From contig CASFTG010000001.1 in NCBI GenBank assembly GCA_949297805.1, positions 496,001-560,000 of the forward strand: a stretch of 64,000 nucleotides of DNA, read 5' to 3'. The notes beneath the pieces were generated by a model. It had not been told where the DNA came from. It saw only the letters and a program-made list of their open reading frames with translations, and ran no database searches. Source of the DNA: an uncultured bacterium (lineage in GTDB: Bacteria > Bacillota_I > Bacilli_A > RFN20 > CAG-826). The first letter of the stretch is position 1. Every line of letters starts with the position of its first letter. This document shows, in pieces, positions 8,232 to 18,201 of this stretch. Made by a program: the position numbers and the translations under genes.

Positions 8232-9956
8232 ATGCCAAGAAAATCCCAAATCGTTGAGGAACGGCCGCCGTTCCTTGAATCGCTCCACGCCCTAAGCGAA
8301 TCCAAGGGGCTGAGCGACGAAGACGTCCTCTCGGCCTTAGAGGACGCCACTTGCCGGGCCTATGTCAAAGAGCTCGGCGGGGGCGATGACGCCGTCGTCA
8401 CCTGCCATATCGACCCCGAGACCGGCTCCGTCTACCTCGCCCAGGTCAAGAAAGTGACCGAGGAAGACGACATCACCGATGACTTCCTCCAAGTCTCGGT
8501 CGAGGAAGCCAATGAAGGGTTGAAGGAACCGAAGTACAAAGTCGGGGACGATTTCGAGATTCCCTGCCCGATGAGCCAGGTCACCGCCGTCTTGGCCAAA
8601 GCCATCAAGAACAACTTCCGGGCTCGGCTCGCCGAAGCCGAACGGGTCGCCCTCTATCGGGTTTATAAAGACCACATCGGCGAGATGATGGTTGGGACCG
8701 TCGAGAAGAGTGACGACAAGATCACCAGTATCTCGATCGGGCGGACCACCATCGAATTGACCAGGAAAGAGTTAATCGGGGACGAATACTTCCGGATCGG
8801 CGACCAGGTCAAGGTCTACATCCAAGAAGTCCGGCCGGCCCAGTCAACCGAAGGCAAGCCGAGCCGCGGCCCCCAGATCGAGGCCACCCGTTCCTCCGAA
8901 GGGTTCCTCAAACGGCTTTTCGAAGAGGAAATCCACGAGATTTACGACGGGACCGTCGTCATCAAAGCCATCGCTCGGAAAGCCGGCATCCGGAGCAAAG
9001 TCGCCGTCGCCTCCAATAACGAGGACGTCGATGCCACCGGGGCTTGCATCGGGCAAGGGGGGAACCGGATCCAGAAGATCGTCCAGCAGCTCGGCAATGG
9101 CAAGAGCAAAGAGAAGATCGATATCATCAACTACTCCGATAACCCCGGGATGTTCATCCTCGAGGCGGTCCGGCCGGCCAAAACCCTTGGCATCAATGTC
9201 GATGAAGAGGATAAGGAAGCCGACGTCATCATCGAAGACGATTCCTTAAAAGTCGCCAAAGGTTCGCGCGACATCAACTTAAGCCTCGCCCAGAAGCTGA
9301 CCGGCTATACCATCCACCTCATCACCGAATCGGAAGCCAATGAGGACCAGATCGAATACACCCCGACCGAAGAAGTGGCTAAGCAAGCCGAGGAGCAGAA
9401 GAAGCGGAAAGCCCAGGAAGAGCTGACCAAGAAGATGGCCGAAGAATCGGCCAAGCGGCTCGCCGAGGCCAAGAAAGCCGAAGCCCCGAAAGTGGAGCCC
9501 CTGGTCGAGAAGACGGTCGAAGAACCGGTTGTTAAGCCGGCCCCGAAAGCCGCCGTCGCGCCTGAATCCTTCCCTGAAGAGGCCACCAATCCGGCCGCCG
9601 CGGCCTTAGCCGAGCTCAATAAAAAGAAGGAAGAGCCGGTCAAGGAGGAACCGCAGGACGTCAAGACGACCACCACCCTCTCCGACCTGGAGAAAGAACT
9701 CGAGGAAGCGAAGGAGAAGAAGACCAAGCCGGCCGCGAAATCCAAACGGCCGCGCAAGATCACCGAAGAGGAGGTCAAGCGGGAGCCGGCCTCCCCGGCC
9801 AAGCCCGCCGTCCCGACCATGCCGGTTTATACCGACGAGGAACTCTCGGAGATCGAGGAAGAGGACATCCATAACGGCGATTTCGACGATACCGAAGACG
9901 ATATCGAGGACGATTTCAGCGAATACGACCGTTATTACGATGACGACGGGAAATAA
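8232..9956 (+). CDS. nusA: Transcription termination/antitermination factor NusA
   Basis: A 574-residue NusA. Order: N-terminal RNA polymerase binding domain (about 1-130), S1 domain (about 135-200), then KH1 and KH2 with the G-A-C-I-G-Q-G-G-N-R-I-Q loop near 275 and the double D-I-I motif. Instead of ending near residue 380 as most Bacilli NusA do, it continues about 190 residues. This tail is rich in Glu, Lys, Ala and Pro, probably disordered or coiled-coil, and ends in a strongly acidic stretch (D-D-T-E-D-D-I-E-D-D). The tail has no recognised domain. It controls pausing and termination in the cytoplasm. The stop codon abuts the ylxR start. Confidence 0.95.
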   Translation: MPRKSQIVEERPPFLESLHALSESKGLSDEDVLSALEDATCRAYVKELGGGDDAVVTCHIDPETGSVYLAQVKKVTEEDDITDDFLQVSVEEANEGLKEPKYKVGDDFEIPCPMSQVTAVLAKAIKNNFRARLAEAERVALYRVYKDHIGEMMVGTVEKSDDKITSISIGRTTIELTRKELIGDEYFRIGDQVKVYIQEVRPAQSTEGKPSRGPQIEATRSSEGFLKRLFEEEIHEIYDGTVVIKAIARKAGIRSKVAVASNNEDVDATGACIGQGGNRIQKIVQQLGNGKSKEKIDIINYSDNPGMFILEAVRPAKTLGINVDEEDKEADVIIEDDSLKVAKGSRDINLSLAQKLTGYTIHLITESEANEDQIEYTPTEEVAKQAEEQKKRKAQEELTKKMAEESAKRLAEAKKAEAPKVEPLVEKTVEEPVVKPAPKAAVAPESFPEEATNPAAAALAELNKKKEEPVKEEPQDVKTTTTLSDLEKELEEAKEKKTKPAAKSKRPRKITEEEVKREPASPAKPAVPTMPVYTDEELSEIEEEDIHNGDFDDTEDDIEDDFSEYDRYYDDDGK

Positions 9957-10217
9957 ATGAGGATCATCCCTCAACGGATGGACGTCTTGACTAGGACTAG
10001 CCACCCCAAGCATTCCTTGCTGCGGGTACTCATCTCCCCGGCGGTCAAAGTCGATTACGCCCAAGACCAGTTAGGGCGGGCCATCTATTTCGCCCCCGAC
10101 TTAGCTTCCTTCGAGCTAGCCCTAAAAAGGGGGCGGCTAAGAAGGTACGGGCTAAGCGAGGAAATAATCGCGGAGATCAGGCAATGGATAAGGAATACGG
10201 ATTCCTCGGCTTGCTGA
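9957..10217 (+). CDS. ylxR: YlxR/RnpM family RNA-binding protein
   Basis: An 86-residue DUF448 protein. Visible signature: P-K-H-S-L-L-R-V near residue 20 and the L-G-R-A-I-Y strand near 39, where the family consensus is G-R-G-A-Y. In B. subtilis the homologue modulates RNase P and binds RNA. Its position between nusA and ylxQ confirms the call. The start codon follows the nusA stop directly. The lone Arg/Cys-type N-terminal motif is partly degenerate, but length and core are normal. Confidence 0.85.
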   Translation: MRIIPQRMDVLTRTSHPKHSLLRVLISPAVKVDYAQDQLGRAIYFAPDLASFELALKRGRLRRYGLSEEIIAEIRQWIRNTDSSAC

Positions 10218-10474
10218 ACAAAGCCGGGAAGCTCGCCTTCGGGGAGGCGATATATAGTTCCCGTCCGCGCCTCTTGCTCATCGCGAGGTCCGCTTCAAGC
10301 AACTCAAAGAAGCGGCTGCAGGACTTCGCCGCCTTTCGGAAAATCCCCGTTTTGGAAGAAGAGGGGGAGGAAATGGGGCAAGCACTCGGGAGGGATTTCC
10401 TCTCCGGGCTCGCCATCCTCGACGAAAAGGCGGCGAAAGCCTATTTGCAGAAGAAAGGAAAGGAGAACCTATGA
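10184..10474 (+). CDS. ylxQ: L7Ae/YlxQ family ribosomal-like RNA-binding protein
   Basis: A 96-residue L7Ae-fold protein. The start L-G-L-L-N-K-A-G-K-L-A-F-G-E matches the family's N-terminal helix, and the L-L-L-I-A-R-S-A-S strand with following Asn/Ser-rich loop is the K-turn binding region. It overlaps ylxR by 34 bases and infB by four, so translation is probably coupled. Function in Bacilli is unproven; RNA binding is known for the fold. The ATG is preceded by a weak GGAG. Confidence 0.82.
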   Translation: MDKEYGFLGLLNKAGKLAFGEAIYSSRPRLLLIARSASSNSKKRLQDFAAFRKIPVLEEEGEEMGQALGRDFLSGLAILDEKAAKAYLQKKGKENL

Positions 10475-12327
10475 AAGGGAAGAGCAATTTCCACAAGAAG
10501 AACAACAACCCGCATCAAAACCGGGTCAGCAACTTCACCCCCAATAAGGGCAAGAAGGAGGCGGCGCCGAAAGTCAACGGCGGCGTCTTCGTCTATTCCA
10601 AGCCCCTTTCCGTCGGCGAGCTTTCCAAAGCCATCGCCGTCCCGGCCAATGACATCATCAAGGCCTTGTTCATGCAGGGGAAGATGGTCACCATCAATCA
10701 AATCCTCGATGACGAAGCCATCGGGACCGTCTGCTTGGAGTTCGGCTACGACTTCAAGAAAGAGAAGATCGTCGATGCCGCCCACTTTGAGGACATCGAG
10801 ATCGTCGATGACCCGGAGAATCTAGTTGAGCGGCCCCCGGTCGTCACCATCATGGGCCACGTCGACCATGGCAAGACGACCCTAATCGATGCCATCCGGA
10901 GCTCCCATATCGTCGACACCGAAGCCGGCGGCATCTCCCAAGAGATCGGGGCCTATCAAGTCGAGATCAACGGGAAGAAGATCACCTTCATCGATACTCC
11001 GGGCCACGCCGCCTTCACCGCCATGCGGGCTAGAGGCGCCTCGGTCACCGATATCGTGGTCTTAGTGGTGGCAGCCGATGACGGGGTCATGCCTCAAACC
11101 TTGGAGGCCATCGACCACGCCAAAGCGGCTGGGGTGCCCATCATCGTCGCCGTCAATAAGATCGATAAGCCGGGCGCCAACCCCCATAAGGTGTTGGAGG
11201 AATTAATGGCCCACGATGTCATCGCCGAAGAGTTCGGCGGCGACGTCATGAGCGTCAATATCTCCGCCAAAAAGAAGCAAGGCATCGACGAATTGCTCGA
11301 GATGATCGCCTTAAAGGCCGAGATGCTCGAACTCAAGGCCAACCCGAATCGTTACGCCATCGGGACGGTGCTTGAATCTGAGCTTGATAAAGGCGAGGGG
11401 CCGAAAGCCACCTTGCTCGTCCAAAACGGGACCCTTAACGCCGGGGACTTCGTGGTCGTCGGCGAGACTTATGGGAAGATTCGCCGGATGACCAATGAGC
11501 ATCGCTCGGTCTTAAAAAGCGCGCCCCCCAGCACCCCGGTTTCGGTCATTGGGCTTTCCAGCGTCCCCGCCGCCGGGGACCGCTTCATGGCCTTCCCGGA
11601 AGAAAGACAAGCCAAGGAAGTGGCGGAAGAACGGGCTTTAGCCAAACAAAACGAAGCGCGTTCCGGCACTTCGGCGATGTCCTTATCCGACCTCAACAAT
11701 CTGGTCAATGCCGGCAAGGTCAAGGACATCAACGTCATCGTCAAGTCCGATAGCAACGGGACCGCCGAGGCCCTTAAAGCCAATTTGGAGAAGATGTCGA
11801 CCGATAAGGTCAAGATCCATGTTCTCCTCGCTTCGGCTGGAGCCATCTCCGATTCCGATATCATGTTAGCTAGTGCCTCCCACGCGATTATCTTCGGCTT
11901 CGCGGTCCGCCCGGATGCGAGAGTCCGGCAATTAGCTGAGGAAAACCACGTCGAGATCCGGCTCCATAACATCATCTACGAAGTGCTTGATGAGATGGAA
12001 GCCGCCCTCAAGGGCATGGTTGACGTCGAGAAGGTCGAGTCGGTCTTAGGCGAAGCCGAGATCCGTCATATTTATAAGATCACCCACGTCGGGACGGTCG
12101 GGGGGTCTTATGTCACCTCCGGCCTCTTGAAGTCGGGGGCGAAGGTCCGGCTTATCCGCTCTGGCGTCGTCATTTACGATGGCAAGCTCGGCTCCTTGAA
12201 ACGTTTCAAAGACGACGTCAAGGAAGTCAAGGATGGCTATGAATGCGGCCTGACGATCGAAGGATATAACGACATTAAGGAAGGCGACCGGGTCGAAGCT
12301 TACGAACTGGTCGAGAAGGCGGAATAA
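10471..12327 (+). CDS. infB: Translation initiation factor IF-2
   Basis: A 618-residue IF-2. A short basic N-terminus precedes the IF2-N domain (about 45-95). The G domain begins near 125 with G-H-V-D-H-G-K-T-T (G1), D-T-P-G-H (G3) and N-K-I-D (G4), followed by the two beta-barrels and the C-terminal fMet-tRNA binding domain. The N-terminal extension is short compared with B. subtilis or E. coli. It delivers initiator tRNA to the 30S subunit with GTP. It overlaps ylxQ, and rbfA starts right after its stop. Confidence 0.96.
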   Translation: MKGKSNFHKKNNNPHQNRVSNFTPNKGKKEAAPKVNGGVFVYSKPLSVGELSKAIAVPANDIIKALFMQGKMVTINQILDDEAIGTVCLEFGYDFKKEKIVDAAHFEDIEIVDDPENLVERPPVVTIMGHVDHGKTTLIDAIRSSHIVDTEAGGISQEIGAYQVEINGKKITFIDTPGHAAFTAMRARGASVTDIVVLVVAADDGVMPQTLEAIDHAKAAGVPIIVAVNKIDKPGANPHKVLEELMAHDVIAEEFGGDVMSVNISAKKKQGIDELLEMIALKAEMLELKANPNRYAIGTVLESELDKGEGPKATLLVQNGTLNAGDFVVVGETYGKIRRMTNEHRSVLKSAPPSTPVSVIGLSSVPAAGDRFMAFPEERQAKEVAEERALAKQNEARSGTSAMSLSDLNNLVNAGKVKDINVIVKSDSNGTAEALKANLEKMSTDKVKIHVLLASAGAISDSDIMLASASHAIIFGFAVRPDARVRQLAEENHVEIRLHNIIYEVLDEMEAALKGMVDVEKVESVLGEAEIRHIYKITHVGTVGGSYVTSGLLKSGAKVRLIRSGVVIYDGKLGSLKRFKDDVKEVKDGYECGLTIEGYNDIKEGDRVEAYELVEKAE

Positions 12328-12690
12328 ATGGCCGACCGCCAAGGACGGCTGAAGGCCATTATCGGCAAAGACATTGCCGACATCGTCTCCCGCGAGATCA
12401 AAAACCCCCATGTGGGGCTGGTCTCGGTCAACGAAGTGGTGGTCAACGCCGATTGCTCGGAAGCGCGAGTCTACGTCACCTTCTTTGAGGCGGGCCATGA
12501 GAAGACCCGGCTGAAGGAGTTAAAGAAAAGCGAGGGGTTCGTCCGGACCTCTTTAGCCAAAAAACTCGATGTCTACAAAGTCCCGAAGGTCAGCTTCTAT
12601 TTGGATGAGACCTTCAAGAAGGCCGCCTCTTTGGAGGATGCGCTTTCGCGGGAACAGCAGCAACTCGACGAGCTAGCCGATAAGCGTTAA
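12328..12690 (+). CDS. rbfA: 30S ribosome-binding factor RbfA
   Basis: A 120-residue RbfA, normal length. The KH-like core is visible: an I-V-S-R-E-I-K-N-P segment near residue 28, V-Y-V-T-F near 50 and the family's final P-x-V-S-F-Y-L-D-E-T strand near 92. It acts in late 30S maturation at the 16S 5' end. Its start follows the infB stop without a gap. Its last 18 bases overlap the end of the minus-strand TtcA-like gene, so the two genes converge inside coding sequence. Confidence 0.93.
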   Translation: MADRQGRLKAIIGKDIADIVSREIKNPHVGLVSVNEVVVNADCSEARVYVTFFEAGHEKTRLKELKKSEGFVRTSLAKKLDVYKVPKVSFYLDETFKKAASLEDALSREQQQLDELADKR

Positions 12691-13791
12691 TTCGAAGCGC
12701 CGCCCCTTACCGAGTTTAGTTTTCTCGCTAAACCCGGCTAAGCGGGCGGTTTTCTTATTGGCTAGGGGATAGACGAAGGTTAAGGGGTTCTTCTTTTTGG
12801 CTTCGCGATGCAAGGCGAAAAGGAAACATTCAAGGGCTTCGTTTTCTTTGTTCTTTTTATAGGATAGCAAGCTGACGGTCATTTCCAGCCGCCCGGTTGC
12901 GCAGAATTGGACCGCCCCGAACACCTTCTTCTTATCAAGGAAGACGTAGGTCAAACGATTCGGTTGCAGGGGCTTTAACCCTTTGAGGTTGGCGTATTGG
13001 ATGGCTAATTCCGGGGTCAAAAGAGGGCGAATGGTCAGCTTCTTATCGACGTAATGCTCCTTATGGAGGGCCGGGATATTCAAGGCCTCGTCATTGTCGA
13101 GGGCGGCCCCTAAGTTGAAATGGGCTTCCTCCCGGAGGCTATACAGTTCCGCTAGGGTCTCCTTGGCGAATTGCCGTTCGGTCTCCCCGTCATTGGGGCA
13201 GATCTTGCCCATGACCGGGAGCCCTTCTTCCTTCACCATCCCCGAGAGGTCGCTTTCGAAGCATTCGAGCAACGGGCGGATGAAGGTGATATTGGCTCTT
13301 TCCAAATGCATCTTCGGCTCAAAGCTCGCGATCCGTCCCCCGTGGATGGCATTCATGAGCAACGTCTCCAAGCAATCGTCTTTATGGTGGGCGAAGGCGA
13401 CCTTATTGGCCTTGAGTTCGTGGGCCGCTTCGTTGATGGCGGCTTTTTTCACCCTGGAGCAGATCGAGCAGGGCAAGCGGCCTTTTTTGGCGTGGAGCTT
13501 TAATATCTCGTAGACATCATGGCAGTCTTTAACGATGAGTTTAAGCCCAAGGGAGGCGCAGTAATCGGAAATTGACTGAGCGTCGAAGCCCGGGAAGCCT
13601 AAGTCGAGGCAAACCGGATAGAGGGTGAAGCGCTTGCCGGAGAACAATCCATAAATCGACATCGCCTTCAATAGGCAAAGCGAATCCTTCCCTCCCGAGA
13701 TCCCGAGGACGACCCGATCCCCTTTCTCAATCAAATCGTAGGCCTCATCGGCTTTCCGGAGGCAGGCTAAGACGCGGCGGATGTATTTCAT
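12673..13791 (-). CDS. TtcA/TtuA-like tRNA 2-thiolation ATPase with extra C-terminal domain
   Basis: A 372-residue protein. The PP-loop S-G-G-K-D-S (32-37) activates the tRNA base with ATP. C-S-I-C (108-111) and Cys198 in a K-I-C-P-N motif are placed like the three cysteines that hold the 4Fe-4S cluster of TtcA. Residues 1-230 are therefore a normal 2-thiocytidine-type enzyme. Residues 250-372 are an addition with alternating strands and helices that looks faintly GNAT-like; no transferase motif is certain. The start at 13791 is chosen because it begins the PP-loop domain and lies at the shared palindromic promoter. The longer upstream frame reads through truB. The exact base modified is inferred. 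Confidence 0.8.
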   Translation of the reverse strand: MKYIRRVLACLRKADEAYDLIEKGDRVVLGISGGKDSLCLLKAMSIYGLFSGKRFTLYPVCLDLGFPGFDAQSISDYCASLGLKLIVKDCHDVYEILKLHAKKGRLPCSICSRVKKAAINEAAHELKANKVAFAHHKDDCLETLLMNAIHGGRIASFEPKMHLERANITFIRPLLECFESDLSGMVKEEGLPVMGKICPNDGETERQFAKETLAELYSLREEAHFNLGAALDNDEALNIPALHKEHYVDKKLTIRPLLTPELAIQYANLKGLKPLQPNRLTYVFLDKKKVFGAVQFCATGRLEMTVSLLSYKKNKENEALECFLFALHREAKKKNPLTFVYPLANKKTARLAGFSEKTKLGKGRRFELTLIG

Positions 13792-13822
13792 AACCCGTTC
13801 ATTATATAATGATTCGGTTATG
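13789..13822. promoter_or_regulatory. Palindromic bidirectional promoter for truB and the TtcA-like gene
   Basis: ATTATATAAT (13801-13810) is self-complementary and gives TATAAT on each strand. It is flanked by CATAACC on the left and GGTTATG on the right, an exact inverted pair that contains both start codons. The symmetry centre is 13805.5. Each -10 lies 9 nt from its start codon, so both messages should be leaderless or nearly so. Confidence 0.65.
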
Positions 13823-14656
13823 GACGGCATCCTCATCCTCGATAAACCGATCGGCTTAACCTGCCGGCAGATCGATAACGCCATCATGAAGGCGCTGGGC
13901 AGTAAAAAGGTGGGGCATTTAGGGACCCTTGACCCTTTTGCCTCGGGGGTGCTAGTCATCGCCGTCAATAAGGGGACGAAGTTTTTGCCGTATCTTGGCG
14001 GGGGAGTGAAGTCGTATCTTGCGACTTTGAAGCTTGGGGAGGCAACCGATACCCTTGATAACGAAGGGCAAATCGTCATGCGCGCTCCTGTTCCCCGGCT
14101 AAACGAAAAGCAGGTGGCCGCCGCCTTGAAGGAATTCCTTGGGGAGTCGATTCAATTATCCCCAGCCTATTCGGCGGTGAAAATCGATGGGAAGCCGGCT
14201 TATAAGTACGCAAGAGAAGGACAAGAGGTCAAGCGGAAGCAACGGACCATCGAGGTCTATGACGTCAATTTGCTCCAATATAAACCGCCTTATATCGATT
14301 TTTCCCTTACCGTGAGCGAAGGCACCTATATCCGGGTCATCGGGGAGGATTTGGCGAAGAAACTTGGGACACTCGGCCATTTGACCGCGTTAAGGCGGCT
14401 GTCGGTCGGAAAGTTCAGCCTTAAGGACGCCTTGCCTTATACCGCCTCTTCCTTCGCCTCTTTGCTCGACCCGACTCCTTTTGTCGATTTGCCGCGGCTT
14501 GAGTTAACCGGCGAGCAATTGAAGAAAGCCTATTCCGGCATGAAACTGAAATTAGACAGCCAAGAAGCGAAAATATTGCTCCTTGACGAGGGAAAACCAG
14601 TCGCGGTCTATTATAAAGACGAGGACCTCTACCGGGCGGAAAGAGGGTTATTCTGA
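13820..14656 (+). CDS. truB: tRNA pseudouridine-55 synthase TruB
   Basis: A 278-residue TruB. The N-terminal D-G-I-L-I-L-D-K-P and catalytic G-H-L-G-T-L-D-P motif (Asp about residue 40) are intact, as are the Y-S-A-V-K-I-D-G-K-P and R-V-I-G-E-D-L-A-K-K-L-G motifs. It makes pseudouridine in the T-loop of tRNA. I start it at 13820 rather than 13781, because the extra residues come from the promoter and the neighbouring gene. It overlaps ribF by one base (TGATG), so the two are probably cotranslated. Confidence 0.95.
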   Translation: MDGILILDKPIGLTCRQIDNAIMKALGSKKVGHLGTLDPFASGVLVIAVNKGTKFLPYLGGGVKSYLATLKLGEATDTLDNEGQIVMRAPVPRLNEKQVAAALKEFLGESIQLSPAYSAVKIDGKPAYKYAREGQEVKRKQRTIEVYDVNLLQYKPPYIDFSLTVSEGTYIRVIGEDLAKKLGTLGHLTALRRLSVGKFSLKDALPYTASSFASLLDPTPFVDLPRLELTGEQLKKAYSGMKLKLDSQEAKILLLDEGKPVAVYYKDEDLYRAERGLF

Positions 14657-15555
14657 TGGAGACTATCCGTTTTAATCTTGGGGGAACAATTCCTCATATT
14701 CCGGGCCTTTCCTTGGCCTTGGGGACTTTCGATGGGTTCCATAAGGCCCATCAGAAGTTACTGATCGAATCCAAACTCCATGGTCTTTATTCCGGAGTCT
14801 TGCTTTTCTCCGTTCCCCCGGAAGACATCCTTAAAGGCCTCTCCCCCTGCTTAATGGGACTCGAGGATAAAATCCGCCTCCTCTCCTCCTTTGGCTTGGA
14901 TTATTGCTTAGTCATCGAGGCGACGCCGGAACTCTTTGCTTTAAGCAAAACCGAATTCATGGATCAGGTCCTCGACCCGATTGGGATGGATTCGCTTGTG
15001 GTCGGGGAGGACTTCCGGTTCGGCTATGGGGCCGAAGGGACGGTTACAGACCTCAAGACCCGTTATAAGACCTATGTCTGCCCGTTACTAGGCGACGAAA
15101 ACGGCAAGATATCCTCGACCCGGGTCCGCCAGCTATTGCTTGAAGGCGACGTCCAAGGGGCTTGGAAGCTTTTGGTCCGGCCTTATGAAATCAAAGGGAT
15201 CGGGGTCAAGGGGAAGCAAAACGGGGGCAAGATCGGCTTCCCGACCATGAATCTCCAATTAAGCGAAAACTACCTTCTCCCGAAAAACGGGGTTTACGCC
15301 GGGATCGGCTTCGTCTCAGGCAAACCGTATAAAGCCATGATCAACGTCGGCGATAACCCGAGCATTGGCTCGGATATCCCTCGCCATATCGAGGTCCATC
15401 TGCTCGGCTATCCCAATGAAGATACCTATGGCCTCACCTGCTATCTTGGCTTCCTCTATTTCGTCCGGGGGGAAAAGAAGTTCGCTTCCTTAGACGAACT
15501 TAAGAAACAACTCGAAATCGACAAACTAAAAATAGAAAGCCTGTTATCTAAGTAA
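14656..15555 (+). CDS. ribF: Bifunctional riboflavin kinase/FAD synthetase RibF
   Basis: A 299-residue bifunctional enzyme. The N-terminal FAD synthetase domain has G-T-F-D-G-F-H-K-A-H near residue 23, V-V-G-E-D-F-R-F-G near 116 and I-S-S-T-R-V-R near 156. The C-terminal riboflavin kinase domain has G-G-K-I-G-F-P-T-M-N near 194 and G-V-Y-A-G. The usual G-H is shifted to A-H in the first motif. It converts riboflavin to FMN and FAD. It follows truB as in B. subtilis. Confidence 0.94.
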   Translation: METIRFNLGGTIPHIPGLSLALGTFDGFHKAHQKLLIESKLHGLYSGVLLFSVPPEDILKGLSPCLMGLEDKIRLLSSFGLDYCLVIEATPELFALSKTEFMDQVLDPIGMDSLVVGEDFRFGYGAEGTVTDLKTRYKTYVCPLLGDENGKISSTRVRQLLLEGDVQGAWKLLVRPYEIKGIGVKGKQNGGKIGFPTMNLQLSENYLLPKNGVYAGIGFVSGKPYKAMINVGDNPSIGSDIPRHIEVHLLGYPNEDTYGLTCYLGFLYFVRGEKKFASLDELKKQLEIDKLKIESLLSK

Positions 15556-15580
15556 AAGAAAAAGCCCGAGCGTATCGGGC

Positions 15581-15582
<2 letters not shown>
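15554..15582 (-). terminator. Terminator of typA, also between convergent ribF
   Basis: AAGCCCGA pairs with TCGGGCTT around a GCGTA loop (15562-15582). On the minus strand a T-rich run follows, and the typA stop codon lies in the stem. It may also stop ribF transcripts from the other side, though the plus-strand tail is less T-rich. Confidence 0.8.
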
Positions 15583-17416
<1,834 letters not shown>

Positions 17417-17464
17417 AGACGATACCTCGAGATAAAAACCTATTGCCCTTTTGGGCCGGTTGCT

Positions 17465-17493
17465 ATCTTATTCTCGCGCGCGCCTAGGTGCAA
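17465..17493 (-). promoter_or_regulatory. Promoter of typA
   Basis: On the minus strand TTGCAC (17493-17488), a 17-nt spacer and TAAGAT (17470-17465). The spacer holds a GCGCGCGC run. This matches the TTGCnT-N17-TAATAT class seen for rpsO, alaS and rpsT. Confidence 0.6.
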
Positions 17494-17504
17494 CAAGCAA
17501 ACGG

Positions 17505-17521
17505 AGGAAAGCGTTTACCGA
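17505..17521. repeat. 17-bp direct repeat with cre-like core, copy 1
   Basis: AGGAAAGCGTTTACCGA, identical to 17974-17990. The inner 14 bases match the catabolite-response element consensus except at both outer positions. It lies just upstream of the typA -35. Confidence 0.6.
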
Positions 17522-17536
17522 TTGCCTATCGTTAAA

Positions 17537-17558
17537 GCAAAAGGCGGGCAAACCCGCC
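17537..17558 (-). terminator. Terminator of the small membrane protein gene
   Basis: GGCGGG (17543-17548) and CCCGCC (17553-17558) pair around a four-base loop, with a T run on the minus strand at 17542-17537. Confidence 0.75.
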
Positions 17559-17579
17559 TTCGGCATCGTTTATCGGCGA

Positions 17580-17846
17580 CTATTTTCCCTCAGGATCCTT
17601 TTTCTTTTGTTCCCGTTTTTTCTTAATGATGGGGAGTATGGCTTTGACGGCCTCCCATATCATCGCGACGACAATGATCGTGAGGGAGAAATGCATTAAG
17701 CCGGTCATTAGCTCGGTTAGGCTGCCGTTTCCCATCGGGTAAGTTGGATAGGCAGCCCGAGCCCACATCCAAGTGATGTCCCTCATGGTGAGATAGAAGG
17801 TGGAGCCGGCGAACAGAAGCGCGGCAAGCAACAAGATTTTTTTCAT
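17580..17846 (-). CDS. Small two-helix membrane protein
   Basis: An 88-residue protein with two hydrophobic segments (about 4-20 and 44-66) and a Lys-rich cytoplasmic tail. The first segment could be a signal anchor. The start at 17846 is chosen for its M-K-K onset and an AGAGGGA ribosome binding site. It resembles the 80-residue protein at 27228-27470: both have F-A-x-S-T-F-Y in helix 1, a Trp/Tyr-rich loop and a Lys-rich end. No family was recognised. A promoter and a terminator frame it as a single-gene unit. Confidence 0.6.
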   Translation of the reverse strand: MKKILLLAALLFAGSTFYLTMRDITWMWARAAYPTYPMGNGSLTELMTGLMHFSLTIIVVAMIWEAVKAILPIIKKKREQKKKDPEGK

Positions 17847-17873
17847 GGAATTCCCTCTCATTTCTATGTATTT

Positions 17874-17903
17874 ACTATAGAACTGACGCATTAAGATTGC
17901 CAA
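17874..17903 (-). promoter_or_regulatory. Promoter of the small membrane protein gene
   Basis: On the minus strand TTGGCA (17903-17898), an 18-nt spacer and TATAGT (17879-17874), about 28 nt before the start codon. Confidence 0.5.
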
Positions 17904-17973
17904 TTGTACCTTCACATGATTTTGAATTTTCCCATTTAAAAGGTTCAAGAACCCCGAAACTGGACGCTAATAA

Positions 17974-17990
17974 AGGAAAGCGTTTACCGA
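17974..17990. repeat. 17-bp direct repeat with cre-like core, copy 2
   Basis: Identical to 17505-17521. Here it lies about 70 nt upstream of the -35 of the small membrane protein gene. The sequence 18000-18200 contains no gene, is AT-rich, and carries the repeats described next. Confidence 0.6.
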
Positions 17991-18067
17991 GAGGGGAATA
18001 GGGCGAGAACACTTATTCGAATCCCAATATTAGGCATAAAACTATATTTAATTGAACACGATACTCA

Positions 18068-18139
18068 GCGCAAAACCTTGAATATGCAAAAAAATAGTAT
18101 GCGCAAAATGTTGAATTCCCAAAAAAGTTAGTATGCGCA
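18068..18139. repeat. Clustered short repeats upstream of the DUF4143 ATPase
   Basis: GCGCAAAACCTTGAAT (18068-18083) recurs with two changes at 18101-18116. TATGCGCA occurs at 18098-18105 and 18132-18139. They sit 60-130 nt before the ATPase start and could be operator sites or remnants of a mobile element end. Confidence 0.5.
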
Positions 18140-18201
18140 TCTCTTTAGAAATCGTTGAAAAGATAAGAAAATATAGTAATATTCCCCCGTAGGAAGTCGA
18201 T

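Noticed and set aside
9305..9820. Ser/Ala-rich minus-strand frame in nusA
   Set aside because: It mirrors the repetitive Glu/Lys/Pro tail of NusA and has no start signal.
17505..17990. Transposon bounded by the 17-bp repeats
   Set aside because: No transposase or inverted ends; the small membrane gene has its own promoter and terminator, so operator sites are as likely.
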